Assembly: GCA_000153385.1 (NCBI GenBank)
Contig: CH672375.1
Coordinates: forward strand, 602,352 to 666,351
DNA from: Flavobacteria bacterium BBFL7
GTDB lineage: Bacteria > Bacteroidota > Bacteroidia > Flavobacteriales > Flavobacteriaceae
Reading direction: 5' to 3'
DNA length: 64,000 bases
Position 1 is the first letter of the stretch. Every line of letters begins with the position of its first letter. Of this stretch, positions 26,601 to 36,632 are shown piece after piece. Position numbers and translations under genes: made by a program. The notes beneath the pieces are model-generated. The model was not told where the DNA came from. It saw nothing but the letters and a program-made list of their open reading frames with translations, and did no database searches.

Positions 26601-26754
26601 TGGCTGCATTTTGATCATCTGCGTTTACAATTGTACTTGCATACGTATCTGCATCTCCTTCTACTTTATTAGTAATAAAAGTATAGGTTAATTGGTAAAT
26701 ACTTACCAATGCAAAAACGATCGCAAAAACTCTGATCAGTCCTTTATTTTGCAT
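23668..26754 (-). CDS. secDF: Protein translocase subunit SecDF (fusion)
   Basis: SecDF uses the proton gradient to help pull exported proteins through SecYEG. This 1028-residue single chain contains SecD then SecF. The SecD part has GLDLKGGINVILQ (about 90), ELPGAKDIKRVEDIL and IGISVDANVLIFERIREELA. The SecF part has NFGIDFSGGRTYTVRF and YSLNDTVVVFDRIREFI. About twelve hydrophobic segments are visible. The periplasmic P1 region carries a low-complexity insertion of Ala, Asp, Val and Glu (about residues 280-325; DEVADAVVDAAQDAADEAVD). SecDF fusion is the usual state in Bacteroidota. A leader of about 35 nt separates a TATATTTG element from the ATG. Confidence 0.96.
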   Translation of the reverse strand: MQNKGLIRVFAIVFALVSIYQLTYTFITNKVEGDADTYASTIVNADDQNAATLRDEATKSYLDSIASKDVWGGYTTYADAKEQELQKGLDLKGGINVILQISVKDLLIGMADGSKDPDFRTALERADERIKDGQADYFDYFLEEFNAIDGAKLGSPDIFSNQEMDGVIDFNMSNSEIEPKLRVKLKEYMVSAFEVLRKRIDKFGVTQPNIQRLGDSGRILIELPGAKDIKRVEDILTSTAQLEFWHVYKASEVSQFVIEADTYWAEKLAAKNQESQPADSTEVDEVADAVVDAAQDAADEAVDAVGDILGNDATTDVDGEDAEINYDQNPILSRMLAPGNGTGPVIATFKASDKDLIVGYLNDAQVRSKLPVELRNVKFAWGLPVLNDELGYEITDLYAIRSNREGEAPLGGAVITDARQDFEMSGQVVVSMSMNSEGAKIWEDMTTEAYQNGSQIAVVLDDTVYSAPGITNGPITGGSSQISGNFTVADAEDLANVLRAGKLPAGAEIIQKAVVGPSLGKEAISSGLWSFGIALLLVLVWMVFYYGRAGLYADIALVVNILFIFGALASLKAVLTLPGIAGIVLTIGISVDANVLIFERIREELAKGKSQADSIKDGFNNALSSILDANITTFLTALILFIFGTGPIQGFATTLMIGILTSLFTAIFITRLFIDGYGKNGKSLAFSTPITKNWFRNVNIDFLKKRKVAYMISLAFVLISAISLFTKSLNFGIDFSGGRTYTVRFEQPVNATEVTKMLSAEDVFGSAEAKTYGSDNQLKISTKYGIDGVDAEVTKEIEDKLYANLKQYMPADMDMATFVDVSKDDKQYGIMSNFQVGPTIADDILTGSLYAIFGSLIVVFLYILIRFRKWQFSLGAVAAVFHDVLIVLGVFSLTYDILPFNMEIDQAFIAAILTVIGYSLNDTVVVFDRIREFINERTNWEFARTVNAAISSTISRTLNTSLTTLIVLLAIFTFGGESIQGFMLALIIGVLVGTYSSVFIATPVMFDTMEKSNGKLLPKEPKPAKEEL

Positions 26755-26788
26755 AATTAATTGTTTTTAATAAAATTTTTCAATCCGG

Positions 26789-26796
26789 CAAATATA
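26789..26796 (-). promoter_or_regulatory. Candidate -7 promoter element for secDF
   Basis: TATATTTG on the - strand fits TAnnTTTG, about 35 nt before the secDF ATG. Confidence 0.4.
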
Positions 26797-26919
26797 TAGT
26801 GAGCCATAGGATTGTATGTGATTTTTTTGATATAAATAATGGTATTCTTTAACGGTAAGAAATAGTTAAAGAAATGAACCTTGTTAAAGGTTATAAAAAA
26901 CAGAAAGAAATAGTCTTTC

Positions 26920-27528
26920 TTATGATAAAATGGGTCCAGCTCTCACAGCCGGAACAGCATATGGACGATTTGCTATAGTATGACCTAAAACATAATTTGT
27001 GTCCTGCAAAGAATCTATAAAAACAGTATCTAAACTTGGATATAATTCACCAGAAATAAATGGGTGACTTACTTGAGAACCACGTGAATAATCTTGTTTG
27101 ATCTCAAATAAAAGTGCATTATCAGTATCTGCAAATCCTCCTTCATCTTGCTGGATATCATACACATCCATCAACAACACTACTTCATCATCCTGAACAG
27201 GAACATCAGATAAAGGTGATTGTTGATTTATAAAGTTAGTAAACGCATCAACATCGAGATGGTTTTTAATACTAGTAACACTAAGATCGCTATGGTAACT
27301 AATTTTATATCCACCACCAGGCTGTAGAACAGTTTTAATATCAACAACTCCAGCATCGGTAAGTTGATTAGTCAATAAACTGAGAGAACACTGAACGTCT
27401 TCTGTAGAAATTGCATCATTATTAAAGTGTAATACAATTTCCTGATTAGGCACAACAGATTCTTGTTGCTGAACAACAAAAATTGAAATAAGGCCTATAA
27501 ATATGCCTATGTACCATTTAAAACTCAT
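26920..27528 (-). CDS. Conserved-looking exported hypothetical protein next to secDF
   Basis: This 202-residue protein has an N-terminal hydrophobic segment (WYIGIFIGLISIFVVQQQ). It could be a signal anchor or a signal peptide without a clear cleavage site. The mature part has an opening EIVLHFNNDAISTEDVQCSL, which resembles the small alpha/beta fold of SecD-type periplasmic domains only in general appearance; I do not claim homology. It ends HTIANRPYAVPAVRAGPILS. It is upstream of secDF on the same strand and downstream of mdh, with its own TATATTTG element 4 nt before the ATG. I recall this gene order from other Flavobacteriia. Function unknown. Confidence 0.75.
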   Translation of the reverse strand: MSFKWYIGIFIGLISIFVVQQQESVVPNQEIVLHFNNDAISTEDVQCSLSLLTNQLTDAGVVDIKTVLQPGGGYKISYHSDLSVTSIKNHLDVDAFTNFINQQSPLSDVPVQDDEVVLLMDVYDIQQDEGGFADTDNALLFEIKQDYSRGSQVSHPFISGELYPSLDTVFIDSLQDTNYVLGHTIANRPYAVPAVRAGPILS

Positions 27529-27532
27529 GCGG

Positions 27533-27540
27533 CAAATATA
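27533..27540 (-). promoter_or_regulatory. Candidate -7 promoter element with very short leader
   Basis: TATATTTG on the - strand ends 4 nt before the ATG at 27528, implying a transcript with almost no leader if it is used. Confidence 0.35.
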
Positions 27541-27624
27541 GTAAAACAGAACGTTCTATAAACGATGAGTAAAAAGCTAACTCTCCTGCTTATTACAAGG
27601 TTATATCAAGCTGTCTTTTAATTC

Positions 27625-27642
27625 ACGCTTTCGCGAAAGCGT
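27625..27642. repeat. CGCTTTCGCGAAAGCG palindrome, copy 4 (intergenic)
   Basis: Perfect 18-bp ACGCTTTCGCGAAAGCGT between the hypothetical gene and mdh. Confidence 0.9.
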
Positions 27643-27680
27643 AACATCATTATCCAATGAAAAATAACATTTCTTCTATA

Positions 27681-27713
27681 AAAAAACCGCTCCAGTTATA
27701 GAGCGGTTTTTTT
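27681..27713. terminator. Intrinsic terminator after mdh
   Basis: AAAACCGCTC / GAGCGGTTTT stem with loop CAGTTATA, with A- and T-tracts on either side, 18 nt beyond the mdh stop codon on the - strand. Confidence 0.82.
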
Positions 27714-27730
27714 ATTTAGACAGATAAGTA

Positions 27731-28651
27731 TTAGATAAGACCGTTAGTTGCCTTTACTCCTTCTGCACTTTCTTGAAGTTTTGCTTTTTCTGCATCACTT
27801 AAGTTAATCTCAACAATTTTCTCAATACCATTGCGTCCTAACACGACTGGCACACCTATGCAAAGATCAGAAAGTCCGTACTCACCATCTAGCATTACAC
27901 TACATGGAAAGATTTTTTTCTGGTCACATGCAATCGCTTGTACTAATCCTGATACAGCTGCACCTGGAGCATACCATGCACTAGTACCTAATAATTTTGT
28001 AAGTGTTGCTCCACCTACCTTAGTATCTTCTAAAACTTGATTAAGTCTATCTTCACTTAAAAATTCACTAGCTGGAACTGAATTGCGAGTAGCCAGACGT
28101 GTTAATGGCACCATACCTTTATCACTGTGACCACCGATAACCATTCCATCTACGTCTGAGATAGGAGCCTCAAGAGCTTCTGCTAGACGATACTTGAAAC
28201 GTGCACTATCTAAAGCACCACCCATTCCTATGATTCTATTTTTAGGTAATCCAGTTACTTTATGAGCTAGATATGTCATTGTATCCATAGGATTAGAAAC
28301 CACTATAAGGATTACATTAGGAGAATGCTCAACTAGACTTGCTGCAACAGACTTAACAATACCTGCGTTAATACCTATCAATTCTTCACGTGTCATACCA
28401 GGCTTACGAGGTATACCGGAAGTAATAACCGCGATATCACTACCTGCAGTTTTAGAATAATCACTAGTAGAACCAGTAATTTTAGTATCAAAACCGTTTA
28501 ATGAAGCAGTTTGCATTAAATCCATGGCTTTACCTTCTGCAAATCCTTCTTTAATATCTAAGATGACTACTTCACTTGCAAAGTCTTTAATCGCGATATA
28601 CTCTGCACAACTTGCGCCTACTGCGCCTGCTCCTACTACGGTTACTTTCAT
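27731..28651 (-). CDS. mdh: Malate dehydrogenase
   Basis: This enzyme oxidises malate to oxaloacetate with NAD in the TCA cycle. The 306-residue protein is of the LDH-like MDH type. It has a VGAGAVGASCAEY nucleotide-binding loop at 6-18, Asp32 selecting NAD, and substrate arginines in PRKPGMTREE (Arg82, Arg88). It also has Asn120 in VSNPMD, Arg151 in GALDSARF and the catalytic His175 in GGHSDKGM. Length and all catalytic residues are normal. It is monocistronic by layout, between a terminator and the DUF6588-like gene. Confidence 0.96.
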   Translation of the reverse strand: MKVTVVGAGAVGASCAEYIAIKDFASEVVILDIKEGFAEGKAMDLMQTASLNGFDTKITGSTSDYSKTAGSDIAVITSGIPRKPGMTREELIGINAGIVKSVAASLVEHSPNVILIVVSNPMDTMTYLAHKVTGLPKNRIIGMGGALDSARFKYRLAEALEAPISDVDGMVIGGHSDKGMVPLTRLATRNSVPASEFLSEDRLNQVLEDTKVGGATLTKLLGTSAWYAPGAAVSGLVQAIACDQKKIFPCSVMLDGEYGLSDLCIGVPVVLGRNGIEKIVEINLSDAEKAKLQESAEGVKATNGLI

Positions 28652-28779
28652 TATAATATATTTTTAAATTTATTGAAATTATAGGTCTATGTGCTGGACT
28701 TCCAGCAGATTGTAAAAGTACAAAATGGCAGCCATATTTTTGAATAAGAGCTTATGAAAAACTGAATATATTAATAGAA

Positions 28780-29868
28780 CTAAATTCTAAAGAATATACC
28801 TGCTGTCGCCGAACTGTATTCTCCAAAGGTATAATCTGCATTTATATTAAAAGCTCCTAGAGTAAGCTTCAATCCGGCCGTACCTAAAAATCCGCTAACA
28901 TCGGTATCTACAGTGATAGGATCTTCTACCGTTGCAGCAATAGGAAATAATACCGTATTAGAAGTAAAAGTGTATGTACCTAATAAATCAGTTTGCGTGC
29001 TACCGTTGTTATAATTTAAACCACCATAAAAATTGAGAGTTTTAAAGTCAGTACTTATAATAGCAGACAAGTTTAAACTACTTACTTGAGTTTCTATAGA
29101 CTGATTAGATCCGTCCACAACAACTCCATCTTCAAAATCATAAGAAGCATCTAAACGCGTATAACCTGCAAGTAAAGAAGCAGCTATAGGTAATGAAGAC
29201 TCATCATCTGACTGAAGAAGCTTAGTAAATTCCCATTGTAACCCAAAACCATACAAGCTAGTTTCTGCTTCTTCAAACGTTGTTTTAGGCACCAACCTTG
29301 CCTTCAACTCTAATCCACCACCTAAACCAACTCCAGCCTGTAAAAATGCGGTAGGAACTAAATCTAAACCTTCGTTCCCTAAACCATTAGGCAGATTAAT
29401 GATATCTTCTTGCAATAAAATTCCAGATGTTGCCTCTCTACTTCTTATAACTAGCTGTTGATCCATAGCATTTTCTCCTAAAGCTGTGGCAATAGAGCGC
29501 GGAGCTGTTGATCCATCACCAAAGCTCACTTCTATGTTTGCTGGCGGATTACTAGTATTATCATAACTTTCTTGAATGATCGCCTCATATTCTTCCGGAT
29601 CTAGAAAGAAATTTTTCTTATCATCTGGCGCAAAAGTACCATGAACTTTAATTTGAATCTTAAATTTACCAGGCTTTAATACACGAGCATCGTCATACCA
29701 ACCAGCACTTAAATTGAAACTCAACGCTTCACCTGCAGGTGTCATATAAGAATTTGAATAACGCTCACCAGCCTCAACACCAGCCGCAAGTATATCAGAA
29801 AAACCATCTTGAGCAGTGGCTATATAAGAACCAATTAACAGACTAAAAAACAACAAAAACTTTTTCAT
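28780..29868 (-). CDS. Outer-membrane-type beta protein, DUF6588-like
   Basis: This 362-residue protein has a signal peptide (MKKFLLFFSLLIGSYIATAQ). The N-terminal part (GVEAGERYSNSYMTPAGEAL, then SAGWYDDARVLKPGKFKIQI) matches my memory of DUF6588 proteins of Flavobacteriia. The rest alternates short strands and turns and ends ATAGIFFRI, consistent with a small outer-membrane beta-barrel. Function unknown; no ligand site is visible. It lies between gyrB and mdh on the same strand with its own spacing, so no operon is evident. The DUF assignment is from memory and should be treated as probable. Confidence 0.72.
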   Translation of the reverse strand: MKKFLLFFSLLIGSYIATAQDGFSDILAAGVEAGERYSNSYMTPAGEALSFNLSAGWYDDARVLKPGKFKIQIKVHGTFAPDDKKNFFLDPEEYEAIIQESYDNTSNPPANIEVSFGDGSTAPRSIATALGENAMDQQLVIRSREATSGILLQEDIINLPNGLGNEGLDLVPTAFLQAGVGLGGGLELKARLVPKTTFEEAETSLYGFGLQWEFTKLLQSDDESSLPIAASLLAGYTRLDASYDFEDGVVVDGSNQSIETQVSSLNLSAIISTDFKTLNFYGGLNYNNGSTQTDLLGTYTFTSNTVLFPIAATVEDPITVDTDVSGFLGTAGLKLTLGAFNINADYTFGEYSSATAGIFFRI

Positions 29869-29924
29869 ATTGATCTATATTTAATTAACATTTACGAAAA
29901 TAGAGAGTATTTAGTTCTCTTAAC

Positions 29925-29957
29925 AAAAAAAGGCTCTTTATATATTAAGAGCCTTTT
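29925..29957. terminator. Intrinsic terminator after gyrB
   Basis: AAAAGGCTCTT and AAGAGCCTTTT form a stem around an AT-rich loop; the A-tract on + is the T-tract for gyrB transcription on -. It lies 24 nt past the gyrB stop. Confidence 0.8.
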
Positions 29958-29980
29958 AGAAATATTACTTATTTAAACTA

Positions 29981-31981
<2,001 letters not shown>

Positions 31982-32092
31982 TTATAGGCTTTTGAGCCTT
32001 GTTTATGACCTTAAGTTATTAACAAATTATTAATATCAAATCACATTTAAAATGTAGAATTTTATACCTTATAGCTTCTTAAACTTCACAAC

Positions 32093-32632
32093 ATGAAATA
32101 CTTCCTTTTTTTATTCTCAATTTTTACTACTTCTACAGTTATGCAAGCCCAAGAAATATCATTTTCTAAAATCGATAAAAGTCCACTTGATGTAGTGATT
32201 CATAGGGACGATAACAATCAAGCCATCGCTCGTGTGATTTATAGCAGACCTGCAAAAAGAGATCGTAAAATTTTCGGTGAACTAGTAAAATATGGAGAGG
32301 TATGGCGTACTGGTGCAAATGAAGCTACAGAAATAGACTTCTTTTATGATGTTACCATAAATGGAAACCTTGTAAAAGCAGGCGCTTACTCGATTTATAC
32401 AATTCCTGGTGAAGATGAATGGACATTTATACTCAACTCGCAGACTAATCAATGGGGAACAAAGCATGATCCATCGTTAGATGTATTAAAAGTTACAATG
32501 GATAGCATGCCATCTCCACAAACTATTGAGGAATTCTCAATTAGCTTTGTTGAAGATCCAGATGGACTTATCTTATTTATGGGCTGGGATAATACCTTGG
32601 TAAATTTGCCGATTGAAGTCGCTCAACTTTAA
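32093..32632 (+). CDS. DUF2911 family exported protein
   Basis: This 179-residue protein has a signal peptide (MKYFLFLFSIFTTSTVMQAQ). The mature part carries the DUF2911 pattern: IARVIYSRPAKRDRKIFGEL, then YGEVWRTGANEATEIDF, then GAYSIYTIPGEDEWTFILN and QWG. DUF2911 proteins are common in Bacteroidota; their biochemical role is not known to me. It is divergent from gyrB, and its stop codon overlaps that of convergent queE by 4 nt. Confidence 0.9.
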   Translation: MKYFLFLFSIFTTSTVMQAQEISFSKIDKSPLDVVIHRDDNNQAIARVIYSRPAKRDRKIFGELVKYGEVWRTGANEATEIDFFYDVTINGNLVKAGAYSIYTIPGEDEWTFILNSQTNQWGTKHDPSLDVLKVTMDSMPSPQTIEEFSISFVEDPDGLILFMGWDNTLVNLPIEVAQL

Positions 32633-33261
32633 GGGATATTCAAATATTTGTGAGTTTGTAAAGAGACATGCCACTCTGGGTTCTCCATTACAAATTCAGT
32701 AATTAAGGGTATCATCTTTTCTCGCACAGACCATTCTGGCTGTAAATAGAGTTTACAATTTGATGATACTTTTTCTGCTTCCGCTTTCGCGAAAGCGAAA
32801 TCATGTTTATTAAATACAATTACCTTAAGCTCGTGGGCTGCCTCATATACCTCAGGTAAAGGCATTTTCATTTTTTTAGGTGATAAGCAAATCCAATCCC
32901 AAGTTCCAGATAGAGGATATGCTCCACTCGTCTCAATATGAACTTGCATCCCTTCTTCTTTAAGTCCGGTAGTTAATGGTCCCATATCCCAAGTCAAAGG
33001 TTCACCACCGGTAACCACTATAGTCTTACTATACTTTGCGGCATTTGCAACTATGGCCTCTACGGCTGTAGGCGGATGTTTTTCTTGATCCCAGCTCTCT
33101 TTCACATCACACCAATGACAACCTACATCACAACCACCTACTCTTATAAAATAAGCCGCTTTTCCAGTATGACTGCCTTCTCCCTGAATTGTATAAAACT
33201 CTTCCATTAATGGAAGCATCATACCTTTTTCAACTGCTTGAGAAATTGATTTTTCTAACAT
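32629..33261 (-). CDS. queE: 7-carboxy-7-deazaguanine synthase
   Basis: QueE is a radical SAM enzyme making 7-carboxy-7-deazaguanine from 6-carboxytetrahydropterin in the queuosine pathway, downstream of FolE chemistry. I choose the ATG at 33261 (210 residues, MLEKSISQAVEKG) over the frame start at 33294. EEFYTIQGEGSHTGKAAYFI is the substrate-side signature. The radical SAM cysteines are Cys44, Cys48 and Cys51 in GGCDVGCHWCDV, and VTGGEPL is the SAM-binding motif. A perfect CGCTTTCGCGAAAGCG palindrome lies inside the gene at 32782-32797, read as FAFAKA. A TACCTTTG element ends 4 nt before the ATG. Confidence 0.94.
   Translation of the reverse strand: MLEKSISQAVEKGMMLPLMEEFYTIQGEGSHTGKAAYFIRVGGCDVGCHWCDVKESWDQEKHPPTAVEAIVANAAKYSKTIVVTGGEPLTWDMGPLTTGLKEEGMQVHIETSGAYPLSGTWDWICLSPKKMKMPLPEVYEAAHELKVIVFNKHDFAFAKAEAEKVSSNCKLYLQPEWSVREKMIPLITEFVMENPEWHVSLQTHKYLNIP
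32782..32797. repeat. CGCTTTCGCGAAAGCG palindrome, copy 5 (inside queE)
   Basis: Perfect 16-bp palindrome within coding sequence, translated in the queE frame as Phe-Ala-Phe-Ala-Lys-Ala. Confidence 0.9.
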
Positions 33262-33265
33262 GCTG

Positions 33266-33273
33266 CAAAGGTA
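33266..33273 (-). promoter_or_regulatory. Candidate -7 promoter element for queE
   Basis: TACCTTTG on the - strand, 4 nt before the chosen ATG. If active, the transcript would be nearly leaderless or start at a downstream Met (MMLPLMEEF). Confidence 0.38.
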
Positions 33274-33355
33274 CTTTTTAAAAATCATAATCAAGAATAC
33301 TCCTGATATTTAAAGACTACAGGAATTAATTAACTTTACACAAAATTGTAAGTGT

Positions 33356-34873
33356 ATGTCTGATAAAGATTCTTTATATAAAATAATTACTGAAGGTTAT
33401 AACCCTAAAGGCGACTCAATCATCATGGGTGCAGCCATGCTTAATGGTGAAACTTTAACTGGTGCCCATGTAAAAATCCCACTTAAGACCATGAATAGAC
33501 ATGGGCTTATTGCTGGGGCAACAGGAACTGGAAAAACGAAAACCCTGCAAATCATAGCAGAGCAGCTTTCACAAAAAGGAATACCGTCTTTATTAATGGA
33601 TATTAAAGGTGACTTATCGGGTATAGCTGCCGCTAGTGATGGACATCCTAAGATTGATGAACGTCATGAAAAAATAGGCCTTGATTTTACGGCACACAAC
33701 TCTCCTGTCGAGATCATGACTATCTCTGAGCAAGAAGGAATAAGAATGAGAGCTACAGTTAGTGAGTTCGGACCAGTTTTGCTTTCGCGAATATTAGATG
33801 TGACAGAAACCCAAGCAGGTATTATATCTGTAGTTTTTAAATATTGTGATGATAATAAATTACCTCTTTTAGACCTTGACGATCTCAAAAAGGTCTTACA
33901 ATATGCCACTGGAGCTGGGAAAAAAGAATTTCAAGAAGAATATGGTAGAATATCCACCTCATCCACTGGAGCAATTCTTAGGAAGATTATTGAACTAGAA
34001 CAACAAGGAGCCGATCAATTCTTCGGCGAACGCAGTTTTGAAGTACAAGATTTAGTTCGTAGAGATCGTGAAGGACGAGGATATGTCAATGTTATAAGGC
34101 TGACAGACATACAAGACAGACCAAAACTATTTTCAACCTTCATGTTAAGTCTGCTGGCTGAGATCTATAGTACATTTCCAGAACAAGGAGATGCTGATCA
34201 ACCAGAATTGATCATGTTTATTGATGAGGCACACTTAATTTTTGATCAAGCAAGTGGAGCATTGTTAGACCAAATCGAGAGTATCGTTAAACTAATACGT
34301 TCAAAGGGAATCGGACTTTATTTTGTAACACAAAATCCTACTGACATTCCAGAAGGTGTTTTAAGTCAGTTAGGTCTTAAGGTTCAACACGCATTGCGTG
34401 CATTTACAGCCAAAGACCGTAAAGCTATTAAATTAACGGCTCAAAACTATCCAGAAACAGAATTTTATGATACTGCCGAGGTATTAACTTCTTTAGGAAT
34501 TGGTGAGGCTTTAATATCTGCTCTAGATGAAAAAGGAAGACCTAGCCCACTGGCTGCAACTCTTTTAAGAGCTCCTGCGAGTAGAATGGACGTATTAACC
34601 GATAGAGAACTTAGTGATCTTATCGCAGACTCTGAATTAACAGATAAATACAACGAAGAAATCAACCGTGAAAGTGCTGAAGAAATCCTTCAAGAAAAGA
34701 TAGAAAAGGCCAATGAAGATGAAATAAAAGAAAAAGCTAAAGCTGAAAAAGCTAAAGCTAAAAAAAGCACCTCTAGACGTACTAGCACCAGACAAAACCC
34801 TATCATTAAAGTCCTTACAAGCGCCAGCTTTATAAGAGGTGTTATGGGGATTCTAGGAAAAGCTCTTAAGTAA
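33356..34873 (+). CDS. HerA-like ATPase, DUF853 (YjgR) family
   Basis: This 505-residue P-loop ATPase of the HerA/FtsK superfamily has Walker A GATGTGKT at 54-61 and LLMDIKGDLSGIA following it. Walker B is LIMFIDEAHLIF (about 280-292), with a sensor segment YFVTQNPTDIPEGVLSQLG. E. coli YjgR is the named relative; its cellular role is not established, although the fold suggests DNA translocation. The C-terminus (about 430-480) is a charged Lys/Glu/Ala coiled-coil-like stretch, then a short helix ending GVMGILGKALK. It is divergent from queE. A half-matching TTTCGCGAA stretch occurs at about 33783. Confidence 0.88.
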   Translation: MSDKDSLYKIITEGYNPKGDSIIMGAAMLNGETLTGAHVKIPLKTMNRHGLIAGATGTGKTKTLQIIAEQLSQKGIPSLLMDIKGDLSGIAAASDGHPKIDERHEKIGLDFTAHNSPVEIMTISEQEGIRMRATVSEFGPVLLSRILDVTETQAGIISVVFKYCDDNKLPLLDLDDLKKVLQYATGAGKKEFQEEYGRISTSSTGAILRKIIELEQQGADQFFGERSFEVQDLVRRDREGRGYVNVIRLTDIQDRPKLFSTFMLSLLAEIYSTFPEQGDADQPELIMFIDEAHLIFDQASGALLDQIESIVKLIRSKGIGLYFVTQNPTDIPEGVLSQLGLKVQHALRAFTAKDRKAIKLTAQNYPETEFYDTAEVLTSLGIGEALISALDEKGRPSPLAATLLRAPASRMDVLTDRELSDLIADSELTDKYNEEINRESAEEILQEKIEKANEDEIKEKAKAEKAKAKKSTSRRTSTRQNPIIKVLTSASFIRGVMGILGKALK

Positions 34874-34943
34874 AATTTATATTCATTTTAATCGTTTAAT
34901 ACCATAACTAAAAGTAGTTTTGTAATCTCATAAAACATATCAT

Positions 34944-35489
34944 ATGAAAAAGACTTTCTTATTACTTATTCTAGTTGTCGCTATAGCGTCCTGTACTAAA
35001 AAACAAAACCCATTTGAATGGAATAAGGATCGTGTTGGCCACCTAACTAAAGATATGATGGTATATCAATTAGACAGTCTATACGCTAATGATAGTATTG
35101 TGAAAAATATTAAAGGTGATGAATTTAGCAATGGGCCAGGTGCAATTGAGATTTTTGAAAAAGGCGGGAAACATTTGTTAACACTTACACCATTAGAGGA
35201 AGATAGCACATCAACAATTGAATATGTGCGCATAAGAGACAATCGTTTTACTACAGAAAAAGGAATTACTATTGAAAGCGACTACAAAACAATAAGCACA
35301 GCATATAATGTTTCAAGCATAGACAATATGATAAAAGATGCTGTAGTAAGAGTGGACGATCAAAATTTTTACTTTACTATTAGTAAAGACTTACTTCCAC
35401 CAGAAATTAGATTTGACATGACTGCTACGGTAGAAAAAACAATGATACCGGACTCAGCAGCACCTAAATATGTTTTCGTAAGCTGGTAA
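34944..35489 (+). CDS. Hypothetical lipoprotein
   Basis: This 181-residue protein has a lipobox (ILVVAIASC, Cys18), so it is probably anchored in the envelope. The mature part begins TKKQNPFEWNKDRVGHLTKD and has two strand-rich halves, ending DSAAPKYVFVSW. I do not recognise a family, although the start resembles conserved flavobacterial lipoproteins. It is 70 nt after the DUF853 gene and 9 nt before the hydrolase gene, so it is probably co-transcribed with the hydrolase. Function unknown. Confidence 0.75.
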   Translation: MKKTFLLLILVVAIASCTKKQNPFEWNKDRVGHLTKDMMVYQLDSLYANDSIVKNIKGDEFSNGPGAIEIFEKGGKHLLTLTPLEEDSTSTIEYVRIRDNRFTTEKGITIESDYKTISTAYNVSSIDNMIKDAVVRVDDQNFYFTISKDLLPPEIRFDMTATVEKTMIPDSAAPKYVFVSW

Positions 35490-35498
35490 ACTGACAAC

Positions 35499-36341
35499 AT
35501 GAAACAATTTTTACAAAAAGCCATACCTAAACTGTATGGCTTTTATTTTAACCTTATCAGTCTATTCTCTAAGAAAAAGGCTGCAGAATTAGCTTTAGAG
35601 GTTTTTAGCACACCGCGTAGAGGTCGTATACTAGAACACCAAGCAGCTTTCTTAAATACCGCACGTCAACAGCGCATCACGTCCGAAGACTGTTTATACA
35701 TGCTCTATCATTGGAAAGGCAATGGCCCAACGGTATTACTAAATCATGGTTGGGAATCCAATGCTTTTAGATGGAAGTATTTATTTGAAGACTTAAAAAA
35801 ATTAGATCTTAACATCATTGCAGTTGATGGTCCAGCACATGGTAATTCTAGCGGTAAATTGTTCACTGCAATTAAGTATTCCAAAGTCATTAAATCTACC
35901 ATTGATTTATATGAACCAGAGATAATCATTTCACATAGTGTAGGTGCTATGGCAACCATTTTTAATGAATACCACCATCCTTCTCCTAGTCTTAAAAAGC
36001 TTATTCTATTAGGCGGTCCTAATTCATTAAAAACCATTATGAAGGATTATCAAAAGTTGTTAAGTTTTAATAGCCGTGTTTATAGTGGATTAAACGATAT
36101 CCTAAAAGAGAAATTCGGATATGAAATTGACAAATTTAATGCAGCAGATTTTGCAGTAAATATTGAGGCAGACACATTATTGTTACACGCTAGACAAGAT
36201 GCTATCGTACCATTTTCAGCGAGTGAAGCCATATCGCAACGCATGAAAAATGCGACTTTTATTGAAACACAGACTGGCGGTCACAGCTTACATACTGAAG
36301 AGAATACTGAACATATCCTAGATTTCTTAGCAAAAGCTTAA
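35499..36341 (+). CDS. Alpha/beta hydrolase
   Basis: This 280-residue alpha/beta hydrolase-fold protein has an oxyanion region LLNHGWESNAF (about 80-90), a VDGPAHGNSSG turn and the nucleophile elbow SHSVGA with Ser147. An acid candidate is in LLLHARQDAIVPF, and the catalytic His is in TGGHSLHTEEN (about 262). No signal peptide is convincing, so it is likely cytoplasmic. The substrate is unknown. It follows the lipoprotein gene by 9 nt and precedes the small Rho_N-domain gene. Confidence 0.85.
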   Translation: MKQFLQKAIPKLYGFYFNLISLFSKKKAAELALEVFSTPRRGRILEHQAAFLNTARQQRITSEDCLYMLYHWKGNGPTVLLNHGWESNAFRWKYLFEDLKKLDLNIIAVDGPAHGNSSGKLFTAIKYSKVIKSTIDLYEPEIIISHSVGAMATIFNEYHHPSPSLKKLILLGGPNSLKTIMKDYQKLLSFNSRVYSGLNDILKEKFGYEIDKFNAADFAVNIEADTLLLHARQDAIVPFSASEAISQRMKNATFIETQTGGHSLHTEENTEHILDFLAKA

Positions 36342-36395
36342 TTAAAGTCTTTTTAACAAAGTTATTATTAAGATTGAACTATCTTAATAATAAAA

Positions 36396-36629
36396 ATGGA
36401 TACAATTAAGAATAGAGATCAATATGAAGCACTACGTGAGGAAGGATATTCTAAAGATAAAGCAGCACGCATAGCTAATACTCAAAATGCTGGCAAAAAA
36501 GGTGGCAAGGCTAGTAATTATGAATCTAGAACAAAAGAAGAACTCTATCAGAAAGCAAGGGAAATAGATATTGATGGTAGGTCTAATATGAATAAGCAGG
36601 AATTAATAAATGCCTTGCGCAATAACTAA
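36396..36629 (+). CDS. Small Rho_N/SAP-like domain protein (DUF7218-like)
   Basis: This 77-residue protein's N-terminal half (DQYEALREEGYSKDKAARIA, then NTQNAGKKGGKAS) is charged and helical. The C-terminal half (RTKEELYQKAREIDIDGRSN and MNKQELINALR) matches the short helix-extended-helix of the Rho termination factor N-terminal/SAP type, a nucleic-acid-binding motif. The combination fits small proteins annotated as DUF7218, from memory. It ends 3 nt before the AI-2E transporter ATG. A DNA- or RNA-binding role is inferred from the domain only. Confidence 0.8.
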   Translation: MDTIKNRDQYEALREEGYSKDKAARIANTQNAGKKGGKASNYESRTKEELYQKAREIDIDGRSNMNKQELINALRNN

Positions 36630-36632
36630 CAT

